45,445 bases of DNA from DAOQAU01 sp964640325 (GTDB lineage: Bacteria; Cyanobacteriota; Vampirovibrionia; Gastranaerophilales; Gastranaerophilaceae): NCBI GenBank assembly GCA_964640325.1, contig CAZXID010000014.1:1-45445 (forward strand), given 5' to 3'. Of this stretch, positions 41,628 through 45,445 are shown piece by piece. The notes beneath the pieces were generated by a model. The model did no database searches. It was not told the DNA's origin and saw only the letters and a program-made list of their open reading frames with translations. Position 1 is the first letter of the stretch; each line of letters begins with the position of its first letter. The position numbers and the translations under genes are program-made.

Positions 41628-43289
41628 TTAGACTCCCAAGAGTTCTTTTTTAACTTCATTTCTTTTAACTTTTTTTGTTGCAGTTCTCGGGAACGGATCT
41701 TTAACAACAATGACATTTGTCGGCCGCTTATAAGAAGAAAGCCTTTCGGACAATCTTTTCACTTCCGCTTTTATTTCATTGTTAATCTCTTCATCGCTTA
41801 AACCCTTATTCATAAGCGCTTCTGATGGCATAATCGCAACAAAAACATCTTCCGTTCCGTCTTTTTGCCCGCCGAAGCGTTTTCCGCCAAAGACACAAAT
41901 TTCTGCAAATTTTGGACTTTTTTCCAAAACAGCTTCCACCTCCTCTGGGAATACTTTTTTGCCGCCGCTTAAAACAATCATGCTTTTAATTCTGCCGGTA
42001 ATAAAAATAAACCCGTCTTTATCAATTCTTGCAATATCACCCGTATGAAGCCAGCCGTCTTGGTCAATAACTTGAGACGTAAGCTCCGGCAAGTTGTAAT
42101 ATCCCTTCATGACGTTATCGCCTTTAACCAAAAGCTCACCGGTTTGAGAATCAATCCTAACTTGGACATTAGGAATAGCAGGTCCGATAGAACCAAGCTT
42201 ATTTTTCCCATGCCTGTTTGTTGCAACAACAGGACTTGCCTCTGAAAGTCCGTAACCTTCAAATACAGGTATTCCCAGAATATTAAAGAATTTTCCGACT
42301 TCAACATCTAAAGGTGCCCCGCCTGAAATACAACCCTTAAATTTACCGCCGAATTTTTTATGAATATTTGAAAACAAGAATTTTCTAAATCCTGTCAACG
42401 GCACAACTTTTGCTAAATTATACATGCCTTTAAATATAAGCTGTTTAAGTTTGGGGGCTTGATTTATTTCATTTTCAATGCTTGATTTCAAAAGTTTTAA
42501 GAAAGCCGGAACAACAATCATAAATGTTATTTGTTTTTCCTGAATTATGTTAAACAAGTCTTTCGGTTTCAAGCTTTGAGAATAATATATTGAAGTCCCT
42601 TTACTCAAAAATGACAGAAAACCTACGGTTAATTCAAATAAATGGTTCATAGGCAAAATAGATAAAAATTTATCGTTTATTCCCAAATCAAAGCATTGCG
42701 TAACAGACTCCATTTGAGCCATAACATTTTTAAAAGATATTTCAACCCCTTTAGGAATGCCGGTTGTCCCTGAAGTATAAATAACAAAAGCGGTTTTGCT
42801 TATTGCTCTGTGCCGCCATTTCCTGTCTGGAACGTCTTCAATATTATGAAGGCTCAAATACCCCGAACTTGCAGGACTTTCATTAAGAATTACTATCTGT
42901 TCTATAGAAGAAATTTCTTCTTTAAGTTTTACCGCCAATTCAAGATAGGCATTTGAAACAAGTAAAACTTTTGGATTGCAGTCGTTTAAAATTGAAGTTA
43001 ATTCATAGATGGTCAGCTTTATGTCCAATGGAATTGTAATAGCCCCCGACAAAACCGATGCAAAAAGTGCAGCGCCCCATTCGGGCATGGATTCTGACAA
43101 AATAACAACCCTATCGCCCTTATTTACCCCGACTCTTATAAGGTGATTGGCAAGCCTTCTGGATAAAAGCCCGAGTCCTCTAAATGTAAGTTCATTCCAA
43201 CCTATATTTGACTTCATCCCCAAAGCAATCTTATTCTCAAGCGCTTCGGTCCTGTTCTCCAAAAACAAAAGTACATTCGTTTGATCCAT
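41628..43289 (-). CDS. Long-chain acyl-CoA synthetase-like AMP-binding protein
   Basis: The 553-residue adenylating enzyme shows the P-loop YTSGTTGIPKG, the FEGYGLSEASP motif, GDIARIDKDGFIFITGR, and the C-terminal domain with the catalytic Lys in KRNEVKKEL. It activates a carboxylic acid as acyl-AMP and transfers it to CoA or a carrier. Closeness to FadD-type ligases is suggested, but acyl chain and acceptor are not readable. There is no signal peptide. GGGGGAAAT immediately before the ATG is the same strong Shine-Dalgarno as the 5'-nucleotidase gene. Monocistronic. Confidence 0.88.
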   Translation of the reverse strand: MDQTNVLLFLENRTEALENKIALGMKSNIGWNELTFRGLGLLSRRLANHLIRVGVNKGDRVVILSESMPEWGAALFASVLSGAITIPLDIKLTIYELTSILNDCNPKVLLVSNAYLELAVKLKEEISSIEQIVILNESPASSGYLSLHNIEDVPDRKWRHRAISKTAFVIYTSGTTGIPKGVEISFKNVMAQMESVTQCFDLGINDKFLSILPMNHLFELTVGFLSFLSKGTSIYYSQSLKPKDLFNIIQEKQITFMIVVPAFLKLLKSSIENEINQAPKLKQLIFKGMYNLAKVVPLTGFRKFLFSNIHKKFGGKFKGCISGGAPLDVEVGKFFNILGIPVFEGYGLSEASPVVATNRHGKNKLGSIGPAIPNVQVRIDSQTGELLVKGDNVMKGYYNLPELTSQVIDQDGWLHTGDIARIDKDGFIFITGRIKSMIVLSGGKKVFPEEVEAVLEKSPKFAEICVFGGKRFGGQKDGTEDVFVAIMPSEALMNKGLSDEEINNEIKAEVKRLSERLSSYKRPTNVIVVKDPFPRTATKKVKRNEVKKELLGV

Positions 43290-43374
43290 ATTTCCCCCTA
43301 ATCATAAATTCCATTAACAACACTATGGTAATTCTATCACCAAAAGCCTCCTTTGCAAATTTTTGGTCAAGTGT

Positions 43375-45189
43375 TTAAATTCCTACCTGATTTCTTCCGT
43401 TTTCTTTAGCATTATAAAGCCCCTGGTCTGCCTTATCTATAAGCTCGCTGGGCTTAGAGCCGTCTTGAGGATAAGTGGCAACTCCTAAACTTATTGTAAC
43501 ATTACTTTCAAAATCATTGCCCAGCTTAAAAGGTTTTGCAGCTACAGCCTGACAGATTTTCTGTGCAGTTATAATAACTTCATCTTTATCGGCATTAGGC
43601 AAAATAATCCCCATTTCTTCACCGCCATATCTACAAACCACGTCTGTAGATCGGACATTTTTTTTCAATACCTGAGAAACTTGCTTCAAGACGGCATCTC
43701 CTGCTTGGTGCCCAAATTTATCATTAAATTTTTTGAAATAATCAATATCAATTAAAATCAGCGAAAAATGTGAATTGTAACGTTTACAATTTTCAACCTG
43801 CATAATCATTTGTTCCTGAAAAAATCTGTGATTATACAATTCTGTAAGTCCGTCTGTTGTCGCAAGCTTATACTGTTGCTCAAAATCTCTTGATTTAAGC
43901 AAATATTTTATTATATAAGCAACGGCGAACACAAGAACAATACTTGTTATAGGCATAACAATAGCAATCCAAATATTTGCAAATTTCATAATATAGTAAG
44001 AAAATATCAAATACACTGAAGTAATCAAAATGGCTGAACCAAGAGAAATAAAAGTTGAGGCAGTACTTATAGCAATTATTCCTACAATTAGAGCAAGCGC
44101 AAGACTTACTACAATATTAATCCGATCATCTGATTTTTTAATAAAATTATTGTCCAGCAAATTATTGACAAAAGTCGCGTGAACCTCAACCCCGGGGTAA
44201 AGTTTATCTATCGGAACACTTTTTGTATCATATAAACTAACCGCAGTAGTCCCGACGTAAATAAGCTTGTTATTAAAATCTACCTCCGACATCTTTTCAT
44301 TATTTTCCATAGCTTTTATGACTTTATAAAAAGGGATATAGCGAAAGGCTTTTCCTGCAGGAGCATACCAGTTAAGAAACACTCCTCCGTCGTTTTCAAG
44401 GGGAATAATTCTATCACCTATTTTTAAATTTGAATGCTTATCGATATAAAAAGTATTCATATCAATATTTTCTGTCTTTTTAAGATAATCAAGCGATGCA
44501 AGTAAGGCCAAATGAGGATAAAAAGCTCCCTGATAATTTAAAAATGGAGGTAATTTTCTTAAAATTCCATCGTCCGCCCTTGAAGCATTTATTATTCCTA
44601 TTTTTGCTCTGCCGTTTACAAGTTGAGGTAAAATCATTCTACAATTACTGAATTCTAATTCCTTATAAAAATTTATTTTTGCATCACTTCTTAGACTTAT
44701 CGAAAGCCTTTTAGGAAGTTTTACAGGCTTTCTTATTTCATAAGACTGGTTATCAAAATTCATACCTACAAAAACATTAGGATTGTTATTTATCGCCTTA
44801 GACAAAGCCAAATCCGCCTCATGACGACTTTTCATTGATTTTACAAACATAAAATCAAATGCGATTGTCCTGGGTTTTTGCTTTTCCAAATAATTTATTA
44901 AATTTGCATAAACATCCCTTGGAATCGGCCATTCTCCGTATTTTTCAAGAAGATACTCAAAACTCGCATCATCTACTGTTATTATTACAATGTCATCATT
45001 TACTTTTTTGTGTCCCGAGTTTGTAAGCAAAATTTGTCGCCAGTCAAAAGTCCTATTTTCTATAAGCGTAAAAAAATCATTAATTTTTGCGATTTTAAAA
45101 AAGAGAAAAATCATAAATATAATTACCAAAAATGAAAAAAAGTATACCAAGCTGTTAATTGCCCTTTTACTTATAGAAATCTTTTTCAA
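43375..45189 (-). CDS. CHASE2-GGDEF diguanylate cyclase
   Basis: The 604-residue protein has a short N-terminal membrane segment (about 14-33), an extracytoplasmic CHASE2 sensor (about 35-310, with DDASFEYLLEKYGEWPIPRDVY and VGTTAVSLYDTKSVP), three membrane segments (about 335-425) and a GGDEF domain (about 440-600). It should make cyclic di-GMP in response to an external signal. The active site reads RYGGEEMGI, with Met in place of the last Phe. The RxxD inhibitory site (RSTD) 5 residues earlier is intact. The TTG start has GAGG 8 bases upstream. It follows a 55-residue ORF by 23 bases. Confidence 0.92.
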   Translation of the reverse strand: MKKISISKRAINSLVYFFSFLVIIFMIFLFFKIAKINDFFTLIENRTFDWRQILLTNSGHKKVNDDIVIITVDDASFEYLLEKYGEWPIPRDVYANLINYLEKQKPRTIAFDFMFVKSMKSRHEADLALSKAINNNPNVFVGMNFDNQSYEIRKPVKLPKRLSISLRSDAKINFYKELEFSNCRMILPQLVNGRAKIGIINASRADDGILRKLPPFLNYQGAFYPHLALLASLDYLKKTENIDMNTFYIDKHSNLKIGDRIIPLENDGGVFLNWYAPAGKAFRYIPFYKVIKAMENNEKMSEVDFNNKLIYVGTTAVSLYDTKSVPIDKLYPGVEVHATFVNNLLDNNFIKKSDDRINIVVSLALALIVGIIAISTASTFISLGSAILITSVYLIFSYYIMKFANIWIAIVMPITSIVLVFAVAYIIKYLLKSRDFEQQYKLATTDGLTELYNHRFFQEQMIMQVENCKRYNSHFSLILIDIDYFKKFNDKFGHQAGDAVLKQVSQVLKKNVRSTDVVCRYGGEEMGIILPNADKDEVIITAQKICQAVAAKPFKLGNDFESNVTISLGVATYPQDGSKPSELIDKADQGLYNAKENGRNQVGI

Positions 45190-45212
45190 AACAATACCTC
45201 AACACTAAAAAA

Positions 45213-45380
45213 TTATTTTACATGATTATTATAGTTCAATTTTATATTTTTGGTAAGAAAATTTTCCAAAAGAAAATGTTGTTCCAAAATTTGGTTATTA
45301 AGCTTAAGCACATCCGTCGAAAACGAAAGTTCATCAGGGGCTTTGAGATATCTCAAAAGACATTCCTCGTGCAGATTCAT
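45213..45380 (-). CDS. Small unknown protein upstream of the GGDEF gene
   Basis: The 55 residues start MNLHEECLLRYLKAPDELSFSTD and are predicted mostly alpha-helical and acidic, with no membrane span. The ATG at 45380 is chosen because AAGGAA precedes it by about 6 bases; the frame opens 15 codons earlier at a TTG with no such site. It is probably cotranscribed with the GGDEF gene and could be a small partner or regulator, but that is inference. Confidence 0.5.
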   Translation of the reverse strand: MNLHEECLLRYLKAPDELSFSTDVLKLNNQILEQHFLLENFLTKNIKLNYNNHVK

Positions 45381-45445
45381 ACAATTCCTTATTAAAATGA
45401 CTTCAAATATTGTTTCAAATTTCAACGATTAAAACATCAACCCAA

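Overview
The window is AT-rich, densely coded chromosomal DNA with almost no mobile genes. I read it as a non-photosynthetic relative of the cyanobacteria of the gut Melainabacteria/Gastranaerophilales type. This is an inference from three things: a DUF3326 protein (a family I know mainly from cyanobacteria and plastid-bearing organisms), flagellar FliJ beside Gram-negative-style peptidoglycan genes and a likely LL-diaminopimelate aminotransferase, and several lineage-type small proteins whose N-terminus carries an F-x-G motif. No tRNA, rRNA, CRISPR array, transposase or phage gene was seen.

Layout. 1-1140: fliJ and a truncated downstream gene (possibly fliK-like). 1317-7640: a 5'-nucleotidase-family phosphoesterase, a soluble histidine kinase with its receiver partner, and dus coupled to a large TPR lipoprotein-sized secreted protein. 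7822-10000: a small helical protein, the DUF3326 protein and a type IV pilin-like protein. 10003-11614: bioD and a Xer recombinase. 11615-12801: an accessory stretch with a repeat, a promoter with a 14-codon leader peptide and terminator-like hairpin, and two unknown genes. 12877-13540: rplU-rpmA. 14021-22768: a SWIM/SNF2 helicase, a beta-lactamase-fold protein, a small secreted protein, polA and rpmB. 22864-28862: a GH13-like protein lacking the usual nucleophile, two tandem related membrane proteins, phosphoglucomutase/phosphomannomutase and an orphan sugar-type ABC permease. 28859-34434: an overlapping wall and division operon murC-murB-ddl-ftsQ ending in nadE. 34435-35277: a repeat-rich gap with a probable small RNA. 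35278-38270: dnaG-rpoD. 38427-45380: an EF-hand protein, an aminotransferase, a dGTPase-like HD hydrolase, an acyl-CoA synthetase, and a CHASE2-GGDEF protein behind a small ORF.

Three things stand out. First, intergenic-type palindromic repeats (ends resembling GTCATCCTGAA...TTCAGGATGAC and related families) are scattered through the window and at least two stretches sit in frame inside polA, lengthening DNA polymerase I at its linker and inside the 3'-5' exonuclease domain. Second, five genes (histidine kinase, DUF3326, xerD, bioD, ABC permease) have a perfect TATAAT only 6-11 bases before the ATG and no Shine-Dalgarno, with two weaker cases (GH13, fliJ); this predicts leaderless or near-leaderless mRNAs beside ordinary SD-led genes. 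Third, two enzymes look catalytically altered: the GH13-like protein has Asn where the nucleophile Asp should be, and NadE has lost the glutaminase signature.
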